From positions 1 to 64,000 of the forward strand of contig CAJWBE010000005.1 of assembly GCA_913020045.1 (NCBI GenBank): a DNA stretch of 64,000 nt. The letters are read 5' to 3'. The position numbers were made by a program, and so were the translations under genes. The first letter of the stretch is position 1, and each line of letters opens with the position of its first letter. Positions 50,347-60,317 of the stretch are shown piece after piece. Source of the stretch: an uncultured Oleiphilus sp. GTDB taxonomy: Bacteria; Pseudomonadota; Gammaproteobacteria; Pseudomonadales; Oleiphilaceae. The notes below the pieces were generated by a model. The model searched no databases, was not told the origin of the DNA, and saw only the letters and a list, made by a program, of their open reading frames with translations.

Positions 50347-51309
50347 ATGATTTTATTCCTCTGCGCCATCGTTATTGGCCTCATCGTGCTCGTTTGGAGC
50401 GCCGACCGATTCGTTTCTGGCGCGGTATCAACGGCGTTAAATCTCGGTATGACGCCAATTATGGTAGGCCTCACCGTCGTGGCATTTGGCACATCAGCGC
50501 CTGAACTCATCGTTTCGGCTACCGCCGCCATTGAAAACTCAGGCAGTCTTGCGGTTGGAAATGCAATTGGCTCCAACATTGCAAACATTGCCATGGTCTT
50601 GGGAATTACCGCCCTAGTGTCCGCTATCCCTATCAAAGACTCTATTTTGCAACTGGAGTTCCCTATTATGATTGGGGCAACAGCGTTAGCGACGTTTTTA
50701 GTTTGGGACGCTCAGTTAACCTTCCTTGACGGTATAGGCCTGCTAGCCCTTTTGATCGTATCACTCGTCTTACTGGCTAAGCTTCAAAAGAAAACCGTTG
50801 ACGACTTTGAAGAACTTGACTCAGACGATCGATTGTCGCCAGCGAGAGCATACGGATGGCTAGCCTTTAGCATTGTTCTATTGCTCGTCAGTTCTCAAGC
50901 TTTAGTATGGGGCGCTAGCGGTATCGCTCGCGAACTAGGAATTAGCGAACTGATTATTGGACTCACTATTGTCGCTATCGGCACCAGCCTTCCAGAATTA
51001 GCAGCTTCAGTCGCCAGTGCCTTACGCGGCCATCATGACTTAGCACTTGGTAACATCGTCGGCTCTAACCTGTTTAATTTACTGGCAGTACTGGCTATCC
51101 CCGCCATGGTTAATCCTCCAGACATCAATGCATCGGACCTCCATAGAGACTATAGCGTAATGCTCGGTTTAACCGCATTTCTAGCTCTAACAGCTTACGG
51201 AATACGATTATTAGGCAAACATCATTTGGGCAAAATATTTGGCACATTGCTCGTTGTGAGTTACCTTGCATATCTAACTTTACTGTATCAACAATCACTG
51301 GCTATCTAA
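50347..51309 (+). CDS. yrbG: CaCA-family calcium/sodium antiporter (YrbG-like)
   Basis: The 320-residue antiporter has about ten membrane helices in two inverted repeats. Each repeat has its ion-binding motif: VAFGTSAPELIVSATA near 45-60 and VAIGTSLPELAASVASA near 212-228. GNAIGSNIANIAMVLG and GNIVGSNLFNLLAVL follow. YrbG is regularly encoded between mla and kdsD. Its last base overlaps the kdsD start. Confidence 0.92.
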   Translation: MILFLCAIVIGLIVLVWSADRFVSGAVSTALNLGMTPIMVGLTVVAFGTSAPELIVSATAAIENSGSLAVGNAIGSNIANIAMVLGITALVSAIPIKDSILQLEFPIMIGATALATFLVWDAQLTFLDGIGLLALLIVSLVLLAKLQKKTVDDFEELDSDDRLSPARAYGWLAFSIVLLLVSSQALVWGASGIARELGISELIIGLTIVAIGTSLPELAASVASALRGHHDLALGNIVGSNLFNLLAVLAIPAMVNPPDINASDLHRDYSVMLGLTAFLALTAYGIRLLGKHHLGKIFGTLLVVSYLAYLTLLYQQSLAI

Positions 51310-52280
51310 TGTCTAAGCAGTCATTTCTTGAGTCCGCAGAACGCACCATTAGAATTGAACAAGAAGCCATCGCAGACCTTTTGCACCGTATTAATGATGA
51401 TTTCTCAGCGGCATGCGAAGCCATGGCAGAGTGTCACGGCAAAGTCATTGTCACTGGCATGGGTAAGTCTGGGCACATTGCCAATAAAATAGCCGCCACG
51501 CTAGCCAGCACCGGCACCCCTGCATTTTTCGTTCATCCGGGGGAAGCAAGTCACGGCGACTTAGGAATGATTACCAAAGATGATGTCGTACTGGCCATCT
51601 CGAACTCCGGCACCACATCGGAAATCATTACCATTGTGCCACTCATCAAGCGGATGGGAATTCCATTAATTAGCATGACAGGGAATGCCAATTCGGTGCT
51701 TGCAGAGCAAGCTGACATTCACCTTGATATCAGCATTAAAGAAGAGGCATGTCCTCTAGGTCTAGCCCCAACGACCAGCACAACGGTTTCGCTTGTGATG
51801 GGAGACGCATTAGCAGTCGCCCTGCTAGAAGCCAAGGGGTTTTCAGAGCAAGATTTCGCCTTTTCACACCCAGGCGGGGCGCTCGGGCGGAAGTTACTGC
51901 TCACCGTTAAAGACCTCATGCACACCGGCGAAAGAATTCCCCGAGTCAGTCCTGAAACAGCACTTACCGAAGGTTTGCTCGAAATATCAAACAAAGGGTT
52001 TGGCTTAACCGCGATTGTTTCAAAAGAAAATGAATTGATCGGCCTATTTACCGATGGTGATTTACGCCGCGCCTTCGAGTCAAAAATAGACTTTATCAAT
52101 ACGGATATACAGTCCCTGATGACCACTGGCTGCAAAACGGTTTCGCCCGACGCTTTAGCAGCTGAAGCCCTCAACATTATGGAAGTAAATAAAATAACAG
52201 GCTTACTGGTGGTCGATGAGCACCGCAAATTAGCCGGGGTTATTCATATGCACGACTTGCTTCGAGCAGGAGTTATTTAA
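51309..52280 (+). CDS. kdsD: Arabinose-5-phosphate isomerase
   Basis: The 323-residue enzyme makes D-arabinose 5-phosphate from ribulose 5-phosphate for KDO synthesis. The SIS domain has VTGMGKSGHIANKIAATLAS and FFVHPGEASHGDLGM; two C-terminal CBS domains begin near LMHTGERIPRVS (about 205). It overlaps both yrbG and kdsC by single bases, so the three are cotranslated. Confidence 0.95.
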   Translation: MSKQSFLESAERTIRIEQEAIADLLHRINDDFSAACEAMAECHGKVIVTGMGKSGHIANKIAATLASTGTPAFFVHPGEASHGDLGMITKDDVVLAISNSGTTSEIITIVPLIKRMGIPLISMTGNANSVLAEQADIHLDISIKEEACPLGLAPTTSTTVSLVMGDALAVALLEAKGFSEQDFAFSHPGGALGRKLLLTVKDLMHTGERIPRVSPETALTEGLLEISNKGFGLTAIVSKENELIGLFTDGDLRRAFESKIDFINTDIQSLMTTGCKTVSPDALAAEALNIMEVNKITGLLVVDEHRKLAGVIHMHDLLRAGVI

Positions 52281-52798
52281 TGTCTTTAGCGCTCGCCTCG
52301 CAAACCAAGTTACTCGCCTTAGATGTCGACGGCGTAATGACAGACGGAAAACTCTATTTTAGCGCCAATGGCGATGAGCTAAAGGCATTTAGCATTTTGG
52401 ATGGCTTAGGTATCAAACTGCTGATGAACGCGGGCATAGACGTTGCGATCATCACTGGTAGAACCAGCGCGTTGACGGCGAGACGCGCTAGCGACTTGGG
52501 AATAAAGCATATTATCCAAGGAAGAGAGGATAAGAAGGTCGCACTAGAAGAGCTCACTCAACAAGTAAATGTCGACCTCAAGCATGTGGCTTATATGGGC
52601 GATGATCTCCCCGACTTAGGCGCAATAGTCAGTTCAGGGTTCGGCATAACGGTCCCTAACGCCCATGACTTTGTGAAACAACACGCCAATTTTTGCACCC
52701 AGGCGAAAGGCGGAGAAGGCGCGGTCCGAGAGGTCTGCGACTACATTCTAGAAGCTAAAGGCCTCTTGAGTGAAACGCTATCAAAGTTTTTGCCGTAG
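52280..52798 (+). CDS. kdsC: 3-deoxy-D-manno-octulosonate 8-phosphate phosphatase
   Basis: The 172-residue HAD phosphatase has the nucleophile Asp15 and acid Asp17 in LLALDVDGVMTDG. VAIITGRTSALTARRASDLG and YMGDDLPDLGAI complete the HAD motifs. No cap domain, as expected for tetrameric KdsC. It completes KDO with KdsD. Confidence 0.95.
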   Translation: MSLALASQTKLLALDVDGVMTDGKLYFSANGDELKAFSILDGLGIKLLMNAGIDVAIITGRTSALTARRASDLGIKHIIQGREDKKVALEELTQQVNVDLKHVAYMGDDLPDLGAIVSSGFGITVPNAHDFVKQHANFCTQAKGGEGAVREVCDYILEAKGLLSETLSKFLP

Positions 52799-52810
52799 CC
52801 CTGCTTACCT

Positions 52811-53410
52811 ATGATGCTTAGCAAACGCAGCCGGCAACTATTTCTATTATTACTACTTTCGTTAGCTGTTTATGCACTATTTAACGAAAACCAGTCCCCT
52901 GCTCTGCAGCACCCTGCCGACCAGAGTGACTTTGAGCGGCCGACCGCGTTTATAGGCCAATCACACATATCAGCCTACAACAGCGAAGGCTTACCGTATT
53001 TGACTATCACTAGCAGAGAAACGCTGCAGTACGACACTCAAGATAAGGTGACTATTTTTAGTCCTGTCGTAAATTATCTAACCAACGACGAGAACACCTA
53101 TACCGTCAATGCTGAAAAAGGGTTTTATTACCAAGACAAAAGTGTGATTGATCTTGAAGGAAATGTACTGCTCTCTCAGCAATCAATATTACTGAACGAC
53201 AAGCAAGATCAGACACAGAACCTATCGACGCTATCGCTCAGCTCCGAAAAGCTCTCATTAGATCTAGGCAAACGCTTTATCTCAACGGATCGAGCCGTTA
53301 AGATCATACGCGGCCCCCATACGCTAAGCGCTTTAGGTATGCAGATCATGTTGGATCAAAAAATATTATCACTACATAAAAAGGTTAGAGGCCGTTATGT
53401 CATTGACTGA
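52811..53410 (+). CDS. lptC: LPS export protein LptC
   Basis: The 199-residue bitopic protein has one N-terminal helix (LFLLLLLSLAVYALF) and a periplasmic beta-jellyroll. It passes LPS from LptB2FG to LptA. Similarity is weak, as usual for LptC, but the pattern YTVNAEKGFYYQDKSVIDLEG and the position between kdsC and lptA settle it. Its last 14 bases overlap lptA. Confidence 0.92.
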   Translation: MMLSKRSRQLFLLLLLSLAVYALFNENQSPALQHPADQSDFERPTAFIGQSHISAYNSEGLPYLTITSRETLQYDTQDKVTIFSPVVNYLTNDENTYTVNAEKGFYYQDKSVIDLEGNVLLSQQSILLNDKQDQTQNLSTLSLSSEKLSLDLGKRFISTDRAVKIIRGPHTLSALGMQIMLDQKILSLHKKVRGRYVID

Positions 53411-54164
53411 TAGCAAATCCACCCACCTACGCATAGTCAAACTGGCCTTGCGTCGCCACCTATCGTCAATGACAGGCTCTCTCGCCAACGCACTAATGCT
53501 GTTCTTGTCATTAATCCCCTTGACGGCTCATGCTATCGATAAACAGAGCGCCCAACCTATCGACATTATTTCCGACAGTGCAACGATAAATGACGAGAGC
53601 GGACTTGCGACGTACGCAGGAAATGTTGTGGTTTCACAGGGCAATAGCCGACTCGAAGCTGACACAGTATTGGTCTATATGGCCGATCAAACTCTCGATC
53701 GAATCGAAGCAAAGGGTCAACCTGCGCGCTTTCACGAGCAACAGCTAAGCGAAAAAATTCCCACAACGGGCAACGCCGCCACCATCACTTTTGAAGCCAG
53801 CAAAGCAACATTGACATTTCAGGGCAACGCAAGCTTGAACCAAGCAAGCAACTCTTTTTCCGGCGAGCAAATCGTCTACGACATTAACGCTCAGGCGATC
53901 AGGGCTAAAGGCGATGACAGCGGCAATTCACGGGTAAAAATCCAGTATCTACCCGGTACGCCAGCGATTAACACTGCTCCCGCGCCAGCAATAGCGGAAC
54001 CAACCGTTACTGAGACCCAGCCAAAACCAAAGCTAGCCACGCCAAGGGACTCTGAAGAAGAAACAACCGAACTGATGCCTCACCCCACCCCACCATCAGA
54101 GGCCGATGTAGAAAAGCCGAACACTCAACAAACGCCTTCCAACGATAACGTTCCTAATCCATGA
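53397..54164 (+). CDS. lptA: LPS export periplasmic bridge protein LptA with long C-terminal tail
   Basis: The 255-residue protein has a signal segment ([14 protein letters not shown], ending near residue 46) and the OstA/LptA jellyroll ([21 protein letters not shown], split at 55-75, and [17 protein letters not shown]). E. coli LptA is 185 residues; here residues from about 188 onward form a Pro/Glu/Thr-rich tail without evident fold. The long N-terminal stretch before the signal suggests the true start may be the ATG at codon 25. It overlaps lptB by four bases. Confidence 0.92.
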   Translation: MSLTDSKSTHLRIVKLALRRHLSSMTGSLANALMLFLSLIPLTAHAIDKQSAQPIDIISDSATINDESGLATYAGNVVVSQGNSRLEADTVLVYMADQTLDRIEAKGQPARFHEQQLSEKIPTTGNAATITFEASKATLTFQGNASLNQASNSFSGEQIVYDINAQAIRAKGDDSGNSRVKIQYLPGTPAINTAPAPAIAEPTVTETQPKPKLATPRDSEEETTELMPHPTPPSEADVEKPNTQQTPSNDNVPNP

Positions 54165-54886
54165 AAACACTTTATGCAGACCACCTTGCCAAAAGCTACA
54201 AAGGCCGACAAGTTGTTATCGACGTTTCGCTAGAAATCGACAGTGGACAAATAGTAGGTTTACTGGGCCCCAACGGCGCAGGTAAAACAACCTGCTTCTA
54301 CATGATTGTCGGCTTGGTTAAACAAGACAAAGGGCTCATCCGAATTAACGACCTCGACCTCACCAAAGCGCCCATGCATGGCCGTGCCAAATCAGGCATT
54401 GGCTATTTACCTCAAGAGGCCTCTATTTTTCGCAAGCTAAGTGTTCGTGACAACATTCTAGGCGTACTGGAGACACGAGCAGAACTGTCAAAAAAAGAAC
54501 GCGTACAACGGACAGAACTGTTGCTCGAAGAATTCCATATTACACATATCCAGGATAGTCTCGGCATGGCGCTGTCGGGCGGCGAGCGTCGGCGCGTAGA
54601 AATAGCGCGAGCGTTGGCAATGGAACCAGACTTTATCCTACTAGACGAGCCATTTGCTGGCGTTGATCCAATTTCAGTTAGCGATATCAAACAAATCGTT
54701 ACGCACCTCAAAGACAAAGGAATCGGGGTATTAATAACCGACCACAATGTCCGCGAAACCCTTGATATCTGCGAAAAAGCCTATATCGTAAGTGGAGGCC
54801 ACATCATCGCTTCGGGCAGCGCAGACGAGATATTGGCGAACGAGCAAGTCAAAGCTGTATATTTAGGAAACGAATTTAGAATCTAA
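54161..54886 (+). CDS. lptB: LPS export ABC transporter ATPase LptB
   Basis: This 241-residue ABC ATPase powers LPS extraction with LptFG. Walker A is [12 protein letters not shown], the signature [15 protein letters not shown], Walker [14 protein letters not shown], and the switch His is in [11 protein letters not shown]. Its ATGA overlap with lptA indicates coupling. lptF and lptG are not in the window, as is normal. Confidence 0.97.
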   Translation: MKTLYADHLAKSYKGRQVVIDVSLEIDSGQIVGLLGPNGAGKTTCFYMIVGLVKQDKGLIRINDLDLTKAPMHGRAKSGIGYLPQEASIFRKLSVRDNILGVLETRAELSKKERVQRTELLLEEFHITHIQDSLGMALSGGERRRVEIARALAMEPDFILLDEPFAGVDPISVSDIKQIVTHLKDKGIGVLITDHNVRETLDICEKAYIVSGGHIIASGSADEILANEQVKAVYLGNEFRI

Positions 54887-54913
54887 ATAATCCCATTCAC
54901 TGATTTACGCGAG

Positions 54914-54937
54914 ATTTAACGCAAATATACGTTAAAT
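54914..54937. promoter_or_regulatory. 8-bp inverted repeat in the lptB-rpoN gap
   Basis: ATTTAACG and CGTTAAAT frame an eight-base AT-rich spacer, 28 bases after the lptB stop and 130 before rpoN. It could be an operator of an rpoN promoter. The stem is too AT-rich for a normal terminator. Confidence 0.4.
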
Positions 54938-55066
54938 AATTTCACAGCCTGTACTCTTAGCACTAGACTGAATTCATACCATGCAGCACTTTTTACAAAT
55001 TCTTTTGCACCTACCTATAAGCAGGTTTATGACACAGCAAGTACTCTTCAAGGTGGTAGCGCCACA

Positions 55067-56593
55067 ATGGTAATGAAAGCTTCGCTCCAGCTAAAAATGG
55101 GGCAACAGCTGACCATGACGCCGCAATTGCAGCAAGCAATTCGTCTATTGCAGCTTTCTACATTAGATCTTCAGCAAGAAATTCAGGAAGCGCTGGACTC
55201 CAACCCGATGCTTGAAGTCACCGAAGATGATAATTCTTCCAAGGCAGAAGCAGACCAAAACAGTCAAAAGTCAGAAGAGAATACAGACAACAGTAAAGCG
55301 AACGAAGAACCTTCAAATAGCCAGAAAGAAGACTCTAAAGCGGATCAGCACGACAGCGAAATAGAAGAGTGGTCGGACTCAATACCTACGGACCTACCTG
55401 TCGATACAGCCTGGGATGATATCTACCCAACCGCAGGCCCCGCAGGCGGCGTTCCGGATGAAGATAGCCCCGATTACGACAGTCGTAATAGCTCTGACGA
55501 AACCTTAGCTGATAAATTAACATGGCAACTTAATCTAGTACCGCTGTCAGAGCGCGACAAATATATTGCTACCGTGATCATCGACTCAATCAATGCTGAC
55601 GGTTATCTGAGCACTCCGCTCGAAGAGATATACGAAAGCTTATACAACGCTGAAGACGAAGACCCCGTAGAGCTCGATGAAATCGAAGCGGTACTAAAAA
55701 CAGTTCAGCACTTCGAACCCGTTGGCGTCGGTGCGAGAGATTTACCAGAATGTCTTTTGATTCAGCTTCGTCAGCTTCCCGCTGAAACACCCTGGCTGCC
55801 TCAGGCAAGGCTAGTCATTAGTCACTATCTTAACCTGCTCGGTAATCGCGATTATGCTCAGCTGATGCGACGCAGTCGCCTTAAAGAAGACGAGCTCAAG
55901 GCAGTACTAACCTTAATTCAATCGCTCAACCCTCGCCCTGCGGAACACCTGAAGGTAAGCGATACAGAGTATGTTGTTCCCGACGTAGTCGTAAAAAAAG
56001 TGAATGGTCGCTGGCGTGTTGAGCTCAATCCAGAAATTGCACCGAAGATTCGCGTCAATAGCGGGTACGCCTCATTAATTAAGCGCGCCGATAGCAGCAC
56101 TGACAACACATTCATGAAGGACCAGTTGCAAGAAGCAAAATGGTTTATAAAGAGCCTGCAAAGTCGCAACGAAACACTGTTAAAAGTCGCGTCAAAAATT
56201 GTCGTCCACCAGCAGGGCTTCTTGGACTATGGCGACGAAGCAATGAAGCCACTGATCCTGCATGATATTGCACAAGCCGTTGAGATGCATGAGTCCACCA
56301 TTTCGCGTGTCACCACTCAAAAATACATGCATACGCCACGCGGTATTTTTGAGTTGAAATATTTTTTCTCTAGTCATGTGAGCACGAGTTCTGGTGGTGA
56401 GTGCTCTTCAACAGCTATTAGAGCTATTATTAAGAAATTAGTTGCTGCAGAGAATGCTAAAAAGCCTCTGAGCGACAGCAAAATTGCAACAGTTCTGGAA
56501 GAGCAAGGTATCAACGTTGCTCGCCGAACGATTGCAAAGTATAGGGAGGCGATGTCGATCCCGCCTTCTAATGAAAGAAAGCGTTTGGTTTAA
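55067..56593 (+). CDS. rpoN: RNA polymerase sigma-54 factor
   Basis: The 508-residue sigma factor has N-terminal region I ([20 protein letters not shown], rich in Gln/Leu and needed for activator response). A long acidic region II (about 50-130) comes next. The core-binding and HTH domain follows, and the RpoN box [10 protein letters not shown] sits near the C-terminus. The acidic region is somewhat long. AAGGTGG precedes the ATG; a second ATG two codons in is equally possible. It leads the rpoN-hpf-ptsN-rapZ-npr group. Confidence 0.96.
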   Translation: MVMKASLQLKMGQQLTMTPQLQQAIRLLQLSTLDLQQEIQEALDSNPMLEVTEDDNSSKAEADQNSQKSEENTDNSKANEEPSNSQKEDSKADQHDSEIEEWSDSIPTDLPVDTAWDDIYPTAGPAGGVPDEDSPDYDSRNSSDETLADKLTWQLNLVPLSERDKYIATVIIDSINADGYLSTPLEEIYESLYNAEDEDPVELDEIEAVLKTVQHFEPVGVGARDLPECLLIQLRQLPAETPWLPQARLVISHYLNLLGNRDYAQLMRRSRLKEDELKAVLTLIQSLNPRPAEHLKVSDTEYVVPDVVVKKVNGRWRVELNPEIAPKIRVNSGYASLIKRADSSTDNTFMKDQLQEAKWFIKSLQSRNETLLKVASKIVVHQQGFLDYGDEAMKPLILHDIAQAVEMHESTISRVTTQKYMHTPRGIFELKYFFSSHVSTSSGGECSSTAIRAIIKKLVAAENAKKPLSDSKIATVLEEQGINVARRTIAKYREAMSIPPSNERKRLV

Positions 56594-56701
56594 AGTAATT
56601 AGTATTTTAAGACTCCCTCCGAATGCGAGGCTTTATGCCGATATTTGGGGTTTGAAGGAAGAATGTTTCAGCTTCCGCCATAAAAACGACAGGAGAAAAC
56701 T

Positions 56702-57010
56702 ATGCAATTAAACATTACGGGACATCATGTTGAGCTAACTGAATCCATGAAAGAGTATGTTGGCAACAAACTAACAAAACTTGAGCGCCACATCGACGGT
56801 ATAACCAATGTTCAAGTTACGCTATCCGTTCAGAAACAACGACAAATAGCAGAAGCCACATTACATATTAGTGGCGCAGACATTCACGGCACCGCAGAGC
56901 AAGATGACATGTATGCCGCTATCGACATGTTGGTTGATAAACTGGATCGTCAAATCCTTAAACACAAAGAAAAACAGGTCGAACGCTCCCATGGCGCGTC
57001 TGCTCGTTAA
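56702..57010 (+). CDS. hpf: Ribosome hibernation-promoting factor, short form
   Basis: The 102-residue HPF/YfiA-family protein binds the 30S decoding centre and promotes 100S dimers. LNITGHHVELTESMKEYVGN and DDMYAAIDMLVDKLDRQI are the family motifs. It lacks the C-terminal dimerisation domain of long HPF. The ribosome binding site is GGAG seven bases before the ATG. Confidence 0.95.
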   Translation: MQLNITGHHVELTESMKEYVGNKLTKLERHIDGITNVQVTLSVQKQRQIAEATLHISGADIHGTAEQDDMYAAIDMLVDKLDRQILKHKEKQVERSHGASAR

Positions 57011-57032
57011 ATCAGTAAATTAGAGTACTAAC

Positions 57033-57494
57033 ATGTCTGAAAATTCGATTACGATCGAGTCCATTCTTACTCCCCGTCTGACCCAAATAGGTCTGCCGGG
57101 GAGCAGCAAGAAGAAAGTTCTAGAAGAAGTTGCAAGAACTGTAGCGTCAGTCCGTACAGACCTAGAAGAACACGAAATCTTTGATAACCTGATTGCTCGT
57201 GAGCGCTTAGGTAGCACAGGAATTGGTCAAGGAATTGCCATCCCACATAGTCGCAGCGACAGTTGCGACGAAGTCATTGGCTGCTTGTTTACCACCAAAG
57301 AGAAAGTGTCATTTGATGCCATTGACAATGAGCCGGTTGATGTCCTGTTTGTACTTCTTGTTCCGAAAGAAGCCACTAGCGAGCATCTAGAGCTGTTAAG
57401 CCAAATAGCTGAGAAATTCAACAACCCTTCATTTTGTGACAAACTCCGAGCGTGCGGTAGCGACCAAGCACTGTACGACACTATGGTTGCTTAG
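57033..57494 (+). CDS. ptsN: Nitrogen PTS enzyme IIA (PtsN)
   Basis: The 153-residue EIIA-Ntr domain is phosphorylated by the NPr protein encoded two genes downstream. The active histidine is His72 in GIAIPHSRSDSCDEV. No IIB or IIC partner is encoded, as expected for a regulatory PTS that adjusts potassium transport and stress responses. Confidence 0.95.
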   Translation: MSENSITIESILTPRLTQIGLPGSSKKKVLEEVARTVASVRTDLEEHEIFDNLIARERLGSTGIGQGIAIPHSRSDSCDEVIGCLFTTKEKVSFDAIDNEPVDVLFVLLVPKEATSEHLELLSQIAEKFNNPSFCDKLRACGSDQALYDTMVA

Positions 57495-57536
57495 TCACAA
57501 TGACCTAAAAGCCAACATCTTGCGTATTATTTAGTA

Positions 57537-57559
57537 GATATCGAATATATGATATCGAA
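57537..57559. repeat. Two direct copies of GATATCGAA, 14-base period
   Basis: The copies lie at 57537-57545 and 57551-57559 in the ptsN-rapZ gap, separated by five AT bases. Spacing of less than 1.5 helical turns could suit a dimeric regulator. Chance is possible in AT-rich sequence. Confidence 0.35.
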
Positions 57560-57609
57560 CGCGATTAGATGGCTAAACAGTATGAAGCAGACCCCTAAAT
57601 AATCAGGGA

Positions 57610-57626
57610 GGGCACCCCGTGTGCCC
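57610..57626. promoter_or_regulatory. Hairpin just upstream of rapZ
   Basis: GGGCAC and GTGCCC pair around a five-base loop, ending 20 bases before the rapZ ATG. There is no T-run, so it is not a terminator. It could affect rapZ translation or processing of the transcript. Confidence 0.4.
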
Positions 57627-57646
57627 TACACTTAGCAGGTACGATA

Positions 57647-58516
57647 ATGAAACTTGTAATTGTTAGCGGACGCTCAGGCTCTGGAAAAAGTACCGCGCTC
57701 AATGTCCTCGAAGACCTCGGTTATTACTGCATCGATAACCTGCCGGTTGGCTTACTACTTGAACTGGTTAGTCAGTCAAGCACCAACGAAGATCAGCGGC
57801 TCGGACTAGTCGCCGTCAGTATTGATGCGCGCAATTTATCTAGCGGCATCGAAAATTTTCCAGACTTTCACCGCCAGTGCCTAGACCAGAACATCGACGT
57901 AGATGTGTTGTTTTTGGACGCTCACAACGACACCCTGCTTAAACGGTTTCATTCGACGAGACGAAAACACCCTCTGAGTAACGCTACTCGATCGCTCAAG
58001 GAAGCGATTGCTCACGAACGTGAGCTTCTCGACCCTATTGCCACCAATGCAGACCTGACAATTAACACCAGTGATCTGACACTTTATGAATTAAGAGACC
58101 TAGTCAAACTTCGAATAGCCGGGCGCAAAAGCCAAGAAATAGCATTGCTGTTTCAATCATTTGGTTTCAAACATGGCGTGCCAAGCGATGCGGATTTTGT
58201 GTTTGATGTTAGGTGCCTACCCAATCCATATTGGGACCCGACGCTGCGTGGCTACAACGGACTAGAAGACCCAGTAATTCAATTTTTGTCAGGCCAGCCT
58301 GAAAGCTCAGAAATGGCTCAAGACATCATTACTTATCTAGACAAGTGGATCCCAAGATTTCAAGATTCCAACCGTAGCTATATGACGATCGCGATCGGCT
58401 GCACGGGCGGTCAGCATCGCTCGGTTTATCTTTGCGAAAAAATTGGTCGCTATTTTTCCACCAGCAACGATAATGTCCAAATCCGGCATAAAGAACTGCC
58501 CTCCACTGCTGACTAA
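57647..58516 (+). CDS. rapZ: RNase adapter / nucleotide-binding protein RapZ
   Basis: The 289-residue protein has P-loop [12 protein letters not shown] near the start and the family C-terminal motif [13 protein letters not shown] around 258-270. In E. coli it guides RNase E to the sRNA GlmZ and senses glucosamine-6-phosphate; whether this organism has GlmY/GlmZ is not known. It sits in the rpoN group next to npr, as in other gammaproteobacteria. Confidence 0.94.
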   Translation: MKLVIVSGRSGSGKSTALNVLEDLGYYCIDNLPVGLLLELVSQSSTNEDQRLGLVAVSIDARNLSSGIENFPDFHRQCLDQNIDVDVLFLDAHNDTLLKRFHSTRRKHPLSNATRSLKEAIAHERELLDPIATNADLTINTSDLTLYELRDLVKLRIAGRKSQEIALLFQSFGFKHGVPSDADFVFDVRCLPNPYWDPTLRGYNGLEDPVIQFLSGQPESSEMAQDIITYLDKWIPRFQDSNRSYMTIAIGCTGGQHRSVYLCEKIGRYFSTSNDNVQIRHKELPSTAD

Positions 58517-58535
58517 AAAACTGGCTAGAAGCATC

Positions 58536-58805
58536 ATGCGTTGTGAACCCGTAGAAATCGTTAACCAACTAGGCCTTCATGCACGAGCGGCCGCAAAATT
58601 TGTCGCCACCGCTACTCGATTCGAAAGCAAAGTGTCACTCGCCAAAGATGGCAAAGTAGTTGATGGGAAAAGCATTATGTCGGTCATGATGCTCGCCGCC
58701 AGTATCGGAACCATGCTAGAAATAAAAACAGACGGCCCTGACGAGCAAGAAGCGATGGCCGCAATCAAAGAGCTCATTGCTGACAAGTTCGGCGAGGGAC
58801 AGTAA
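58536..58805 (+). CDS. npr: HPr-like phosphocarrier NPr
   Basis: The 89-residue HPr-family protein carries phosphate from EI-Ntr to PtsN. The phosphorylated His15 is in NQLGLHARAAAKF and Ser46 lies in VVDGKSIMSVMML. I use the ATG at 58536, giving the standard HPr length; the 31-residue longer frame would overlap rapZ and has no family similarity. Confidence 0.94.
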   Translation: MRCEPVEIVNQLGLHARAAAKFVATATRFESKVSLAKDGKVVDGKSIMSVMMLAASIGTMLEIKTDGPDEQEAMAAIKELIADKFGEGQ

Positions 58806-58935
58806 ACCTACGTTTAACGCCTTACCTAAAGTTCTCATACTAAGCCTCTGTTTACGCATAAGTTTTTAGCTACCGCTAATGCCTTGCTTGCACTATAATT
58901 AAGCCATCGCAACTTCATAGAACTCAGTATTCATC

Positions 58936-60297
58936 ATGGCGACTACATTCTCGCAACACCAGGCAGAGAGGCAGCTTAGAACCCTCAGTGACGCCCTCGA
59001 CTCTGGTTCACTCCAGCAGGTGGCGCGAATACTGAATAAAGGCCTTGATGCCAGCGATATCGGTCACCTGATCGAGTCTTCCCCGCCAAAACAGCGCTCT
59101 ATCGTTTGGAGCTTGATCGACCCAGACCTGCGTGGCGACGTATTACAATATTTAAGCGAAGATATTCAGGCTTATTTCCTCAGCAAGTTAAACGCTCAAG
59201 AGGTCATTGATGTCACCGGAGACCTAGACACCGATGATCTTGCTGACGTTCTCCAGCAACTACCCGACGCGATTATATTGGAAGTGCTTGACTCGATGGA
59301 TGCCCAAGATCGGCAGCGCATCGAGGAAGTTTTATCCTATCCGGAAGATACCGCCGGCGGGCTAATGAACACGGATACGGTGACAATTCGCGCCGACATC
59401 ACAATCGATGTTGTCCTGCGATATTTACGCCGTCACCGCTCGTTACCCGAAATGACAGACAGCGTACTTGTCGTAAGCCGCCAAGACGTTTTGATCGGCA
59501 TACTGCCATTGACCACCATGTTGGTATCGAACCCGGGCGCGACAGTACGCGAAGTGATGGAGACAGATATTCGCACGATCGACGTGAGCATGAGCGATAG
59601 TGATGTAGCAAATCTGTTTGAGCGGCAGGACCTAGTATCCGCCCCAGTCGTTAGCAAGTCTGGAACACTCCTTGGCCGGATTACAATCGATGACGTGGTT
59701 GACGTTATTCGTGAGGACGCCGATCACTCATTAATGAGTATGGCAGGCCTCGATGATGAAGAGGATACGTTCGCACCGATCAAACAAACAGCTAAACGAC
59801 GTGCTGTATGGCTTGGTATTAACCTGCTGACAGCGTTTATTGCGTCTGCCGTCATTGGACTATTTGAAGACACGATCGAGAAGGTCGTCGCACTCGCAGT
59901 GCTCATGCCCATTGTGGCGAGTATGGGCGGTATCGCGGGAAGCCAAACTCTGACGTTGGTCATCCGGGCTATGGCGGTTGGGCAAATCAACCGCTCAAAC
60001 TTAAGATGGCTACTTAACAGAGAATTCTTTGTTGGCTTATTAAATGGCCTCCTGTGGGCGCTAGTGGTATCTTGCGCCGCAATGTTCTGGTTTAACGACA
60101 TCATCATTGGGATGGTGATCGCGGCAGCAATGCTAATCAACTTAGTTGTCGCGGCGATAGTCGGAACGAGTTTACCTATTTACTTGAAATCTCGCGATAT
60201 TGACCCCGCTCTTGCCGGTGGCGTGCTGCTAACGACCATTACCGATGTCGTTGGCTTCTTGTCATTCCTCGGGCTCGCGACGATAGCTTACGCATAA
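58936..60297 (+). CDS. mgtE: Magnesium transporter MgtE
   Basis: The 453-residue protein has an N-terminal superhelical domain (VLQYLSEDIQAYFLSKL, PEDTAGGLMNTDTV), two CBS domains (about 140-255), a connecting helix and five membrane helices from about 290. The pore motif VASMGGIAGSQTLTLVIRA is present. The cytosolic half senses magnesium and closes the pore. It is separated from npr by 130 bases containing a TATAAT box at 58894-58899, so it may have its own promoter. Confidence 0.95.
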   Translation: MATTFSQHQAERQLRTLSDALDSGSLQQVARILNKGLDASDIGHLIESSPPKQRSIVWSLIDPDLRGDVLQYLSEDIQAYFLSKLNAQEVIDVTGDLDTDDLADVLQQLPDAIILEVLDSMDAQDRQRIEEVLSYPEDTAGGLMNTDTVTIRADITIDVVLRYLRRHRSLPEMTDSVLVVSRQDVLIGILPLTTMLVSNPGATVREVMETDIRTIDVSMSDSDVANLFERQDLVSAPVVSKSGTLLGRITIDDVVDVIREDADHSLMSMAGLDDEEDTFAPIKQTAKRRAVWLGINLLTAFIASAVIGLFEDTIEKVVALAVLMPIVASMGGIAGSQTLTLVIRAMAVGQINRSNLRWLLNREFFVGLLNGLLWALVVSCAAMFWFNDIIIGMVIAAAMLINLVVAAIVGTSLPIYLKSRDIDPALAGGVLLTTITDVVGFLSFLGLATIAYA

Positions 60298-60317
60298 ACG
60301 AATAGTGGAGTCTGGAC

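Noticed and set aside
58443-58535. Longer NPr reading overlapping rapZ
   Set aside because: The first 31 residues are out-of-frame rapZ sequence; the ATG at 58536 gives the normal HPr length.
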